NCBI RefSeq assembly: GCF_015291725.1
Contig: NZ_CP030038.1
Location: 5,135,001-5,199,000, forward strand
DNA: 64,000 nt
Source: Bradyrhizobium sp. CCBAU 51765
Lineage (GTDB): Bacteria; Pseudomonadota; Alphaproteobacteria; Rhizobiales; Xanthobacteraceae
Reading direction: 5' to 3'
The notes beneath the pieces are model-generated. The model did no database searches. It was given only the letters and a program-made list of their open reading frames with translations, and was not told the origin of the DNA. Below are positions 33,777 to 42,430 of the stretch, piece by piece. Every line of letters begins with the position of its first letter. Within the stretch, counting starts at the first letter, position 1. A program made the position numbers and the translations under genes.

Positions 33777-35338
33777 GCCGCCAGCCTCGGATCGTGTGTA
33801 TGCATCGTATAGGTCGACGCCCAGGGAAGCAGTTCGTCCAGTCGCGCCGCAGGCCAACCATTGACGAGCTTGGCGAGAACGTCAGCGAGCCAGTGCTTGG
33901 CACTGACGCCATTGAGCTTACAGGTCTCAATGAACGAAGCCAGCAATGCCCAATTCTCGGCACCCTCGTCGCAACCGGCAAAAAGGGAGTTCTCCGCATT
34001 GAGCTTGATCGGCCGCATCGCACGCTCGACAGCATTCGTGTCCATCTCGATGCGCCCATCATCAAGGTAGAACGTCGCGCCGTCCCAATGACGCAGCGCG
34101 TAACGCAGGGTCTCTGCCGTGTCGCTCTTCTGCGCAAGGTGAGCAAGCTTGGCCTCAAACCACTGCTTCAAGGCTGTAGCCAAAGGCCGGGCATGCGCTT
34201 ATCGCCCCGCGCGGCGCTCGTCCGCAGATCGGCCGCGGAGTGCCTTCTCGACCGCGTAAAGTTGGGCGATGCGCTCAAGGGCCTCGCGGGCAACCGGAGC
34301 TGGCGCCGGCGCAGCCTCGCGCTCGATCTTCACAAACTGGCGCCGCAGATGCGACCAGCAGAAGGCGAGCGTTCCGGACAGGGCGTCCGCACGCGTCTCT
34401 CGGGTCATGGTCTTGTAAGCCCGATAGCCGTCGCAGTGGATGATGCCGCGATAGCCCTCAAGCAGCCGCAAGCCATGAAAGGCGCCGCGGCCCGGTGCAT
34501 AGGCGTAAACCACGCCAGGTGGGTCAGGTCCGGCCCAAGGCCTGTCATCGCGTGACAGCGCCCAGAAGTAGCCGGTTTTAGTCCTGCCGCGCCCCGGATC
34601 CAGCACCGGTGCGGGGGTCTCATCGACACAGAGCTTCGACGAGACCAGCAGAAGCTGGCGCAGACGATGCCACAAGGGCTTCAATTCCTGGGCGGTATAG
34701 CCGACCCAGAAGGCGAGCGTGGAACGGTCGATGGCGATACCGTGCGTCGCCAGCATCTGCGCTTGGCGGTAAAGCGGCAAATGCCAATGATACTTGGCAT
34801 CGATGACATGCGCGACCAGTCGCTCGGTAGGCAATCCTCCCCTGATCAGTCGCTCGGGCGCGGCGTGCTGGAGGACGACGCCATGACAGGCGCGGCAGGC
34901 CAGCTTGGGCCGGCGGGTGACGATGACGCGATACTGCGCCGGCACGACGTCCAGCCTCTGGCTCTCATCGTGGCCGATCTCAAAGAGATCGCCTTTGCAG
35001 GACGGACAGCAGGTTGCAGCGGGCATCAGAGTTTCGACGATGCGCGGCAAATGCTCCGGAAGCTGACCGCGGTTGGCCCTGCGCGCGGCAGCTCTCTTCT
35101 CGCATGTCTTGGGATTGGCGCGATCCTCGGCGGCTTCGAGAGCCGCAACGGCCTGATCGATATCCTCCAGAACAAGTTGCAGCTGATCAGCATCCAGCTT
35201 TTCCGAGGACCGACCGAACTGCGCATCTTTTGCAAGCTTGAGCAACCGCTCGAGCCGGGCGCAGCGATCCAGCAGAGCCGCGGCAAAGGCACGCAACTCG
35301 GCTGGATCGCTCGGCAGATCATCGGGCAAATCACTCAT
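33773..35338 (-). pseudogene. tnpC: TnpC transposase of IS66 element B, one premature stop
   Basis: The frame from ATG at 35338 (MSDLPDDLPSDPAELRAFAA) to 33773 would give 521 residues, normal for TnpC. It has a leucine-rich coiled start, CCPSCKGDL and CRAC zinc ligands, VDETPAPVLDPGRGRTKTG, IHCDGYRAYKT and the C-terminal NAVERAMRPIKLNAENSLFA. A TAA at 34199-34201 interrupts it after RSADERRAGR, and the frame continues unchanged with AHARPLATALKQWF. One substitution from CAA would explain it. Without readthrough the last 142 residues are lost, so the element is probably immobile on its own. Confidence 0.88.
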
Positions 35339-35389
35339 TGGCCCGAGCTTGCCATGCTTCGCGTCACGATGCAGCGAAGATCTGTATCT

Positions 35390-35743
35390 TTACGCAAGCG
35401 CTTTCGGCCGCGGGATTCGAGGCGCATGCATCCGCGTCCAATCCATGCCGGCCAGAAGCGCGGACAGCTGGGCCACATTCATCCGCATCACACCGGCCAC
35501 GATGGGTGGCCATTTGAAGCCGCTGCCATCGAGCCGCTTCCAGTACATCACAAGGCCGCTGCCGTCCCAGACGACGATCCTCACCCGATCGGCGCGCTTC
35601 GCACGGAACACCACCGCCACGCCCTTCATCGGATCATGGCCCAGCGTCTCCTTCGCCAACAGCGCCAAGCCTTCCGCTCCCTTCCTGAAGTCGACAGGTT
35701 GCGTCGCCACGTAGATCATGAGGCTCGCGGGTGGCGTCAGCAT
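35390..35743 (-). CDS. tnpB: IS66-family accessory protein TnpB (element B)
   Basis: 117 residues, family size. Typical text: IYVATQPVDFRKGAEGLALL, VVFRAKRADRVRIVVWDGSG and YWKRLDGSGFKWP. It overlaps the tnpA stop by a few bases and lies 51 bases before tnpC. TnpB is needed with TnpA and TnpC for IS66 transposition. A start at MIYVATQP eight codons later is possible. Confidence 0.92.
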   Translation of the reverse strand: MLTPPASLMIYVATQPVDFRKGAEGLALLAKETLGHDPMKGVAVVFRAKRADRVRIVVWDGSGLVMYWKRLDGSGFKWPPIVAGVMRMNVAQLSALLAGMDWTRMHAPRIPRPKALA

Positions 35744-36159
35744 GAACGTGTCCGTCGGAGCGCAATGAACACATCGCTCAATACAGCAAGGCCAGATGCC
35801 CCGCGCACCTCCACGCGCGCGCCCTGGAGCTCAACCGTCACAACGGCGGCTTCCGGCGACCCGGAGGGGTCCGTGGCCGCAGGCAACGCCGATTCCGACA
35901 TCACCGGCACGAACGACAGCGTGTCCGCCGACGCCGGCAATACCAACTGGCCCAAACGCGCCCGGCGCCGCCAGTCATGCACCTGCTGGGGCCGGCAGCC
36001 ATGGCGACGGGCGACGTCTGTGACAACCGCCCCTGGCTCGAGGCTTTCCGCAGCAATCTGCGCCTTCAAATCATCCGGCCAGCGCTTGCGACCTGTGCCT
36101 GCGAACACTTCAATACGCGGTGACAACGGTCGTCTTATGTCGTCAGAATGGTCGTCCAT
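35737..36159 (-). CDS. tnpA: IS66-family TnpA (element B)
   Basis: 140 residues from ATG at 36159 (MDDHSDDIRRPLSPRIEVFA), 88 bases inside the right inverted repeat. The HTH region reads AVVTDVARRHGCRPQQVHDW followed by RRRARLG. The C-terminal half (FVPVMSESA, VTVELQGARVEVRG) is the usual beta-rich part. It is intact and overlaps tnpB. Confidence 0.9.
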   Translation of the reverse strand: MDDHSDDIRRPLSPRIEVFAGTGRKRWPDDLKAQIAAESLEPGAVVTDVARRHGCRPQQVHDWRRRARLGQLVLPASADTLSFVPVMSESALPAATDPSGSPEAAVVTVELQGARVEVRGASGLAVLSDVFIALRRTRSC

Positions 36160-37294
36160 TGTGAGCACCCTTGCAGAAGATGACTCTTCTAACGGTGCTC
36201 TCAAGACTCCGCACAAGCAATCTAAGGGGCCTCGGCGCTACGCTTACTGTGCACCCAGCAAAAGGCGAGCTCGACCTCGCCACGTTCGGCAAGCTTTGGA
36301 TAGGCGTTGTAGCCATCGACCTGCAGGACGCCCTTGAAGCCGGCAAGATGGCTGAACAGCCGCTCGGCCTTGCGGTCGGGTGCATAAACATAGGCGATGC
36401 CGGGCGGATCGAGGCCACCCCAAGGCCTGTCGTCGGCGGCATAGGCCCAGAGCTGGCCAGTCTTGGTGTGCCCTCGACCGGGATCGAGCACCGGCACTGT
36501 CGTCTCGTCGGCGAACAGTTTGCACCTCGCTCGAAGCACCGTGAGGAGGCGCTCATGCAGCGGACGCAAATGGAAGGCGGCATGCCCAACCCAATCCGCC
36601 AGTGTCGAGCGGTCGAGTTGGATGCCCTGGCGGGCATAGATCTGGGCCTGCCGGTAGAGCGGCAGATGATCGGCGTATTTGGACACCAGAACCTGAGCGA
36701 CGGTTGCCTCCGTCGGCAGTCCGCCCTCGATCAGCCGGGCCGGAGCCTCGGCCTGCAGGACGCCATCTTCGCAGGCGCGGCAGGCGTATTTGGGACGTCG
36801 GGTGACGACAACGTGGAACTGCGCCGGCACCATCTCCAGCCGCTCGCTCTTGTCTTCACCGATCCGGTGCAGCTCGCCCTGGCAGCAGGGGCAGGTCTTG
36901 TCGTCGATATCGACGACGACCTCGATCCGCGGCAGATGCGCCGGCAGTGCGCCGCGATTGTTGCGGCGCTTGCGTGCGCGCTCCGCCCGGCCTCCCGGGG
37001 CGGTCTCGTCCTGACAGGCCTCGGTAGAGGCCGCGACCTGCTCGACGTCCTCGAGGCCCAGCAGCATCTGTTCCTCAGGAAGCGACTCTGCCTTCCGGCC
37101 AAAGCGATGACGCTGCAATTCCTTGATGATCTGGCGCAGCCGCTCGCTCTCGTGCCGCTCGGCCAGCAGCATCGCCTTCAGCGTCTGAAGATCATCAGGA
37201 AGGTTATCGCTCACAGGCAAATCAGAGCATATTCGCGCCCGCCTGACGACGTGCTCGATACCCCTGATTCACTTCGCCGCAGCGCGGCCCACAA

Positions 37295-37651
37295 TTATCC
37301 GGCTTGCTTCGGGACGACCGTCTCCCGTGCCGCGTGGACACGCCGCCAATCGAGCCCTTCGAGCAGCGCCGACAATTCCGCCGCCGATGAACGCATCACG
37401 CCATCCTCGATCTTCGGCCAGTGGAAGAGGCCTTCCTCGAGCCGCTTGGCGAACAGGCACAAACCCGTACCATCCCAGAAGATCAGCTTGATCCGGTCCG
37501 CCCGCTTGGCACGGAACACATAAACAGCTCCCGAGAACGGATCGGCTTTCATGTGCTCGCGTACCAGCATCGCGAGCTCTTCCATTCCTTTGCGGAAGTC
37601 GATCGGCTTGGTTGCGACCATCACCCGGACAGTTCCGGACGGGCCGATAAC
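37295..37651 (-). CDS. tnpB: IS66-family accessory protein TnpB (element A)
   Basis: 118 residues if started at GTG 37651 (VIGPSGTVRVMVATKPIDF), which matches the family N-terminus and overlaps the tnpA end; ATG at 37621 would give 108. Conserved text: DFRKGMEELAMLVRE, YVFRAKRADRIKLIFWDGTG and LFAKRLEEGLFHWP. Intact, but its element is disabled by other breaks. Confidence 0.88.
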   Translation of the reverse strand, partial: VIGPSGTVRVMVATKPIDFRKGMEELAMLVREHMKADPFSGAVYVFRAKRADRIKLIFWDGTGLCLFAKRLEEGLFHWPKIEDGVMRSSAAELSALLEGLDWRRVHAARETVVPKQAG

Positions 37652-38107
37652 CGGCCTGCCTTCAGCGCATGGACGATGGCCGCAATCATCACCACGTCCG
37701 TGCCTCGGCCGACCCGGATCGTAACGCCTTCGGCTTCGATCTCGATGTCCCCAGCGTCGCAACGGCGAGCCCGGACATTCGGCCTGGCTTTGCGTCGCGC
37801 TGTCTTGCGCTCATGGCCAACAGCTACCGCCGGCATTGGGGCGTCTACCACCGCCGGTACAAGCGGCGGATCGTCAGCCATCGGCGGCCGGCGACCGGCG
37901 CGCCTGCCGGCGCCAGGTGAAGACTTGCTGCGGGCTCAGCCCGTGTCGACGGGCAATCTCGGAAACGACCGCCCCTGGTGCCAGCGTCTCCTCGACGATC
38001 CGGGTCTTGTCGTCCTTGGAGAACCAACGACGGCGTCCCGTCTCCGTGATCACCTCCAGCCGGCGCGCCGTCACGTCCGACTTAAGCGTATGGTCAAGCA
38101 TAGACAC
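37621..38107 (-). pseudogene. tnpA: TnpA of IS66 element A, frameshifted
   Basis: The N-terminal half from ATG 38107 (MSMLDHTLKSDVTARRLEVI, HTH VVSEIARRHGLSPQQVFTWR) ends at 37874 in one frame. The C-terminal half (DDPPLVPAVVDAP, DIEIEAEGVTIRVGRGTDV) lies in another frame from about 37881 to 37621. The two meet near 37878, consistent with a one-base indel in a single tnpA gene. Confidence 0.82.
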
Positions 38108-38246
38108 AAGCCGATCCCTTCAAAGAGATCGTGAAGCTCGCCTATTCCATCTTCCGCGAGAAGGTGCGAGCGGAACGACGCTTACCGTGATGCTCTTTCG
38201 TCGGTCGGGCACGCCCGGTGCTGACGCCGTGCTTTCAGAGGCTACC

Positions 38247-38275
38247 CCAACGCCGACGCCACGGATCGGCGTTGG
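38247..38275. terminator. Stem-loop downstream of the type I adaptor gene
   Basis: CCAACGCCGA (38247-38256) pairs perfectly with TCGGCGTTGG (38266-38275) around a 9-base loop. It lies about 50 bases beyond the stop of the minus-strand HlyD gene. No T-run follows on that strand, so it may be a Rho-assisted terminator or a 3' stabilising hairpin. Confidence 0.4.
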
Positions 38276-38322
38276 CCCCGATCGCGTGAAGTCGAGCGCT
38301 GCTAGCTAGCTTCCGCGAGGAA

Positions 38323-39636
38323 TCAACGCTCCTTGAATGCACGCTCCGCCTGATCGTGCAACGGCTTGAGCAGATAGGACAGCGCGGTCCGACCCGCCGT
38401 CTTGATGAAGACCTCCACCGGCATGCCGGGCAGCAGCTTGGCCGACCCGAGTTTCGCCAGCTCTTCGGGCTTCAGCAGAACGCGCCCCGTGTAATAACTC
38501 GTACCGGCACGCTGATCTTGCGTAATGTCGGCCGAGACCATGCTGACCTCGCCATCGATTTCGGGCGTAGTCTTCTGGTTGAACGCCGCGAAGCGCATTG
38601 TCGCGGTCTGCCCCACATAGACCTGGTCGATATCGCGCGGTGCGATCTTGACCTCGATTGCAAGCGAATCCGCGTCAGGTACGATCAGCATGATTTGCTC
38701 ACCGGGAGTGATTACCCCCCCAACCGTGTGGACGCTGAGCTCGTGGACGCGGCCTGATTGCGGTGCCCTGATATCGACCCGATTTAATTGATCGACCGCC
38801 GCAGTTTTGCGCTCGCTCAGTTCGGAGAGTTTCGAGCGTGTTTCGATCAGGTCCTTACCGACCTCCGTCCGCAGGTCCTGGTCGACCTGAATGATCTGGA
38901 GTCCGATTTCGGAGATCTTGCCCTTCGACTGAGCAATCATTCCTGAGAGCTGGCTGCGCTCGCCTTCGATGCGAGCTGAGTCGCGCTCGAGGGAATTGAG
39001 CCGCGTGATCGGCACCAGGTTCTTCTGCCAGAGGCTGCGCACGCCCTCCAGCTCCTGCCGGATGAATTCGACTTCCTTCTGCTTGGCCTCGGTCTGCCCC
39101 ATATAGCCCTTGATCTCGTTCTCCAGCTGCGCGCTCTTCTCCTGCAGCTGGGCTTTTTGGCCGCTCCTCGCCTGGCGACGCAGCTCAAACAGCTTCCGCT
39201 CAGCGGTGATTGCTCGGCTCGCCTCTGAGTTGCTCTCCTTGGCCCGGTCGAGCAGCACCTTGGGAAACTTGACCTCCTCGGCGCCATCGCGCTCAGCCTC
39301 GAGACGAGCCTGCCGCGCGAGCAGCTCATCGATGCTGTTGGTGACGATTGTCGCGTTCGCGAGCGTCTGAGTCTCGTCGAGGCGTATCAGAGTGTCGCCC
39401 GCATTGACCCGGTCGCCCTGCCGCACGCGCAACTCCCCCACGATCCCGCCAGTGGCGTGCTGAACCTTCTTGACGCTCGAATCCACCACGACCACGCCCT
39501 GGGCGATCACCGCGCCCGACAATTGGGTCGTTGTCGCCCAGCCGCCGACCCCAAAGGTCACCAGAGCGAACATGATCATTCCGGCGATCATGTAACGCTG
39601 GATGGATTGCAGCGCCGGCGCTATCTGACCGTTCAT
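38323..39636 (-). CDS. Type I secretion periplasmic adaptor (HlyD/PrsE family)
   Basis: 437 residues. One N-terminal membrane helix (MIAGMIMFALVTFGVGGWAT), a lipoyl half (GGIVGELRVRQGDRVNAGDT), a long coiled hairpin (about 95-275), a second lipoyl half (RAPQSGRVHELSVHTVGG) and a beta-barrel ending in LLPGMPVEVFIKTAGRTALSYLLKPL, the standard type I adaptor C-terminus. The ATG overlaps the ABC transporter stop as ATGA (39633-39636). It would connect that exporter to a TolC-like outer-membrane protein encoded elsewhere. Confidence 0.93.
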   Translation of the reverse strand: MNGQIAPALQSIQRYMIAGMIMFALVTFGVGGWATTTQLSGAVIAQGVVVVDSSVKKVQHATGGIVGELRVRQGDRVNAGDTLIRLDETQTLANATIVTNSIDELLARQARLEAERDGAEEVKFPKVLLDRAKESNSEASRAITAERKLFELRRQARSGQKAQLQEKSAQLENEIKGYMGQTEAKQKEVEFIRQELEGVRSLWQKNLVPITRLNSLERDSARIEGERSQLSGMIAQSKGKISEIGLQIIQVDQDLRTEVGKDLIETRSKLSELSERKTAAVDQLNRVDIRAPQSGRVHELSVHTVGGVITPGEQIMLIVPDADSLAIEVKIAPRDIDQVYVGQTATMRFAAFNQKTTPEIDGEVSMVSADITQDQRAGTSYYTGRVLLKPEELAKLGSAKLLPGMPVEVFIKTAGRTALSYLLKPLHDQAERAFKER

Positions 39637-41570
39637 CGGCCCCCTCCATGAGCTTCAGCGACGACTTTGAGCGGTACCGGATTCCGCAACACTTTCTTGA
39701 GAACCTCCTCTCTCTTGCCGAAGGACTGAACCCTGCCTTCCCCAAGGCACAAGACATGGTCTACTCCTTCAAGCGCCTTGGGACGATGCGCGACCACGGC
39801 GACAATCCCACCGCGGCGGCGCACGTTCAAAATCGCCTCTGTCAGCGCCTCCTCGCCCTCGGCATCGAGATTGGAGGAGGGCTCATCGAGCACGACCAGG
39901 AAGGGTTTGCCGTAGAAGGCACGTGCGAGACCGATGCGCTGCCGCTGCCCCGCCGACAGCGCCAATCCGCCCTCGCCGATTTTCGTGCCGTAGCCGTCGG
40001 GAAGCGAAAGGATGAGATCGTGCGCACCCGCGGCATGCGCGGCCTCCAAGACAGCGGCGGCCGTCGCCTGCGGATCGAACCGTGCAATGTTCATTGCAAT
40101 GCTGCCGTCGAACAATTCGACGTCCTGGGGCAGGTAACCGATGTGCTTGCCGAGCGCGTCCGAAGACCAGTGATCGAGCGCGGCATTGTCCAGCCGTATC
40201 CGGCCACGAATGCACGGCCATACCCCCACCAGCGCACGCGCCAGCGTCGATTTGCCCGATCCGCTCGGCCCAATGATACCAACGGCCTGCCCGCTCCGCA
40301 GCTGGAACGACACCTCGCTGAGTGTCGGCCGCTCCGAGTTTGGCGCGCCGATATAGAGATGCTCGACCGTGAGCGTTTCGGCAGGAGGAGGCAATGCCAG
40401 CCGCTCCTCCTCGTGAGGCAACAGCCTCAGCAGATGATCGAGCCGTTGCCCCGACTGCCGCGCAGCGACGAATCCCTTCCAGTTCGCAATGGCCATTTCG
40501 ACGGGCGCCAGTGCCCGCGCGGTGAGGATCGATCCGGCAATGATGATGCCGGCCGTCGATTCCTGGTTGATGACGAGGACTGCGCCAACGGCAAGAACCA
40601 GCGATTGCAGGATCGCTCGAAATATCTTGGACGCCCCCCCGAGCCCGTTTGCGACATCGCTGGCCCGCTCATGGGCCGCGAGGTACTTCGCGTTGACATC
40701 CCGCCAACGCAACGCCGCCTGCTGCCGCATGCCCATGGCCTGTAGAACCTCGGCATTTCGCCGCCCCTCGAGCGCCAATGCCGTTCGCGAGACTGCAAGA
40801 CGCGAGGACGCCTTTGCCGGCCCTCGTGTCCGGGTCTCTGTGAGCATCGTAATGCCGACCAGCACCAGCGCGCCGGCCAGCGCAGTGACGCCAATCCAGA
40901 AGTGAAAGAGGAAGCAGACGCCAAGATAGATCGGCATCCAGGGCAGATCGAACAGCGCCGTCGGCCCTCCGCTCGACAGGAAGCTGCGGACCTGATCAAG
41001 GTCACGCACCGGCTGCAAGCCGTCGCCATCGGCTCTGGTCTTCAGGGGCAGGCGAACAAGGGCATCGAATATGCGAACGCCGAGCTTTTCATCGAAATAT
41101 CGGCCCACCCGGGCGCTGATCCTGTTCCTGACGAGATCGAGCCCGCCCTGAAACAGGTAAAGCACCGTGGCCAGAACCATCAAGGCGATCAGCGTCGGTA
41201 TGCTGCGCCCGGGCAGCACCCGATCGTAGACTTGCAGCATGAAAAACGAGCCGGTGAGCATAAGGAGATTGCTCATCCCGCTGAAGGCCGCGAGTGCCCA
41301 GAATATTCGGCGGCAAGACCGCAAGAAGGCTGACAGCTCCGACTGCGACTCATCATAGTCGCTAGCCGGCCGCGGATCATCGGAGAACAGTCGTCGCCGC
41401 AGGACATCGACGAGGTGCCTTGCCCAGCCGATCGACTCCCGCGTCCGCAGCTCGGCATCTTCCGCCCACTGTCGTGCGACGGCCCCAAGTCTCGTCAAAT
41501 GCGAAAGTTGGATCCGAAAAGTGCCCGCTGGCAGGGGGATTATTACCCCCCACCGTTCAAAATTTGTCAT
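39633..41570 (-). CDS. Type I secretion ABC transporter (permease/ATPase, PrsD-like)
   Basis: 645 residues from ATG at 41570, chosen because GGGTGGGAGCC lies just before it. An N-terminal extension of about 75 residues is followed by a membrane domain (about 80-360, with MLTGSFFMLQVYDRVLPGRS typical of PrtD/PrsD exporters). The ATPase has Walker A GPSGSGKST, the signature LSAGQRQRIGLAR and Walker B LVVLDEPSSNLD. It lacks the C39 peptidase domain, so substrates keep a C-terminal secretion signal; the RTX-like 927-residue protein encoded upstream is the obvious candidate. Confidence 0.93.
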   Translation of the reverse strand: MTNFERWGVIIPLPAGTFRIQLSHLTRLGAVARQWAEDAELRTRESIGWARHLVDVLRRRLFSDDPRPASDYDESQSELSAFLRSCRRIFWALAAFSGMSNLLMLTGSFFMLQVYDRVLPGRSIPTLIALMVLATVLYLFQGGLDLVRNRISARVGRYFDEKLGVRIFDALVRLPLKTRADGDGLQPVRDLDQVRSFLSSGGPTALFDLPWMPIYLGVCFLFHFWIGVTALAGALVLVGITMLTETRTRGPAKASSRLAVSRTALALEGRRNAEVLQAMGMRQQAALRWRDVNAKYLAAHERASDVANGLGGASKIFRAILQSLVLAVGAVLVINQESTAGIIIAGSILTARALAPVEMAIANWKGFVAARQSGQRLDHLLRLLPHEEERLALPPPAETLTVEHLYIGAPNSERPTLSEVSFQLRSGQAVGIIGPSGSGKSTLARALVGVWPCIRGRIRLDNAALDHWSSDALGKHIGYLPQDVELFDGSIAMNIARFDPQATAAAVLEAAHAAGAHDLILSLPDGYGTKIGEGGLALSAGQRQRIGLARAFYGKPFLVVLDEPSSNLDAEGEEALTEAILNVRRRGGIVAVVAHRPKALEGVDHVLCLGEGRVQSFGKREEVLKKVLRNPVPLKVVAEAHGGGR

Positions 41571-42115
41571 GGCTCCCACCCTTGAACCGTGCCTTATGTG
41601 ACGATCCCCAAGAAGATCCCGCAAGGCAGATTTGAGTCTGATGTCCCTGTCGTCGAGTTAGTTACGCGAAGTAGAAGTCAGGCCGATTTTGCGCACCGAG
41701 CCTGAGCACCTCTTGCGTGTCACCTTCCTGCACCGCCGTGAGATGATGGCCATCCCGCCATTTAATCTGCCTCTCAGCTTTTTCGACACGCACTCCACGA
41801 CGAAGTCGTTCGCAGAGCGCGATACCGTGGCGATCTGTACCACCACCTCATGGTTAATCAGCTTGGCCTCACGTGCCGGTCGCCGTAGGCTTTTTTAGGA
41901 CCAGATGGGGGCCGGGCCGAGGTTTTTTTAACCAGCACGCCAACTCACGGTACCGCAATATCCGCGAGATTTTTCTTTGATTAAATCGTCGCGCATTTCT
42001 CTGATGTCACGCCAGACAGCCAGACTCAACACGCCATCTGCCGAGGCACGGCCCTAGCCCACAGAAATCGTTTGCTTCGACGCTCGGCAAGCCCGGTACG
42101 AGACCGGCCAGCGCA

Positions 42116-42138
42116 TTTAATTTCATTTATTTCCACAC
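42116..42138 (+). repeat. 23-bp motif, first copy (second at 46730-46752)
   Basis: ATTTAATTTC followed by ATTTATTTCCACA; the second copy reads ATTTAATTAC then GTTTATTTCCACA. The two match at 21 of 23 positions and have the same orientation in otherwise unrelated intergenic DNA. It is a candidate regulatory site shared by the type I secretion and polysaccharide loci. Confidence 0.5.
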
Positions 42139-42358
42139 ACCGCGATCGTCTTGACGCGCTGAGGGCCGAACAAGACCGTCAAATCGGAGCGACAAAGTGT
42201 AGCGGCGCGACGCGCTTGGCTGCTGGCGGTCCGAGAATGACCATTGCGCAAAGCGTCGGCCGGCCAAGGTCGCCCATAGCGATCCTGTCCGCGCTTTGTA
42301 TCCCGCCAACACGGCGAAGCTGCTCATGCGTAGAGCAAGAGAGGCAGCCGGAATCAAA

Positions 42359-42384
42359 GAAGGCGGGGGACCATCCCCGCCTTC
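42359..42384 (-). terminator. Probable intrinsic terminator of the type I substrate gene
   Basis: GAAGGCGGGG (42359-42368) pairs perfectly with CCCCGCCTTC (42375-42384), loop of 6 bases. On the minus strand the stem is followed by TTTGATT, a modest T-tract. It lies about 50 bases after the stop of the 927-residue protein gene. Confidence 0.65.
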
Positions 42385-42430
42385 CATAATCTGAACCGCA
42401 GTCGAGCGGCTCCTTTCGCTGAACTCGCGA

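Larger units (their letters stand above)
33133..36247 (-). mobile_element. IS66-family element B, nested in element A
   Basis: Terminal inverted repeats GTAAGCGTAGC read inwards from 33133 and from 36247. The 8-bp direct repeat TGTGCACC flanks it (33125-33132 and 36248-36255). It is 3115 bases and carries tnpA, tnpB, tnpC and a fourth, passenger gene of the pRiA4b ORF-3 family at the tnpC end. It inserted after the codons for AFCWVH of element A's tnpC. Its own tnpC has an in-frame TAA. Confidence 0.93.
31517..37220 (-). pseudogene. tnpC: TnpC transposase of IS66 element A, split in three
   Basis: Piece 1 (37220-36248) starts MPVSDNLPDDLQTLKAML and has a coiled-coil start, the zinc-finger-like CPCCQGEL and CRAC, and catalytic-core text ADETTVPVLDPGRG and LQVDGYNAYPKL, ending ELAFCWVH. 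Piece 2 (33124-33058) continues MRRNFYELATPGPAPIASEA. Piece 3 (32010-31517) continues FYAIEKEIRGRSAEERR and ends with NNTVERSIRGIKLSRKNALF and a C-terminal helical region. Removing element B with one 8-bp repeat joins pieces 1 and 2 in frame; IS630 separates 2 and 3. The gene is not functional. Confidence 0.9.
31504..38185 (-). mobile_element. IS66-family element A, carrying two nested insertions
   Basis: The ends are inverted repeats, GTAAGCGTCGTTC reading inwards from 31504 and identically from 38185. The element is flanked by the 8-bp direct repeat CGTGATGC (31496-31503 and 38186-38193), the duplication size known for IS66. It holds tnpA, tnpB and tnpC in the usual order on the minus strand, but tnpC is interrupted by IS66 element B (33133-36247) and an IS630 element (32011-33057), and tnpA is frameshifted. 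Without the inserts it would be about 2.5 kb. Confidence 0.93.
41571..42430. other. Intergenic region between the type I exporter and its substrate gene
   Basis: About 860 bases without a convincing gene. It holds T-rich runs (41889-41895, 41932-41938), an AT-rich stretch with a 23-bp motif repeated upstream of the PAP2 gene (42116-42138), and the substrate gene's terminator (42359-42384). A minus-strand frame ending at 41660 finishes NRPDFYFA, reminiscent of the substrate's C-terminal HDFHFA, but nothing else supports a gene. Confidence 0.4.

Noticed and set aside
39648..40745. Plus-strand frame of 365 codons
   Set aside because: Antisense to the type I ABC transporter, whose Walker motifs are clear.
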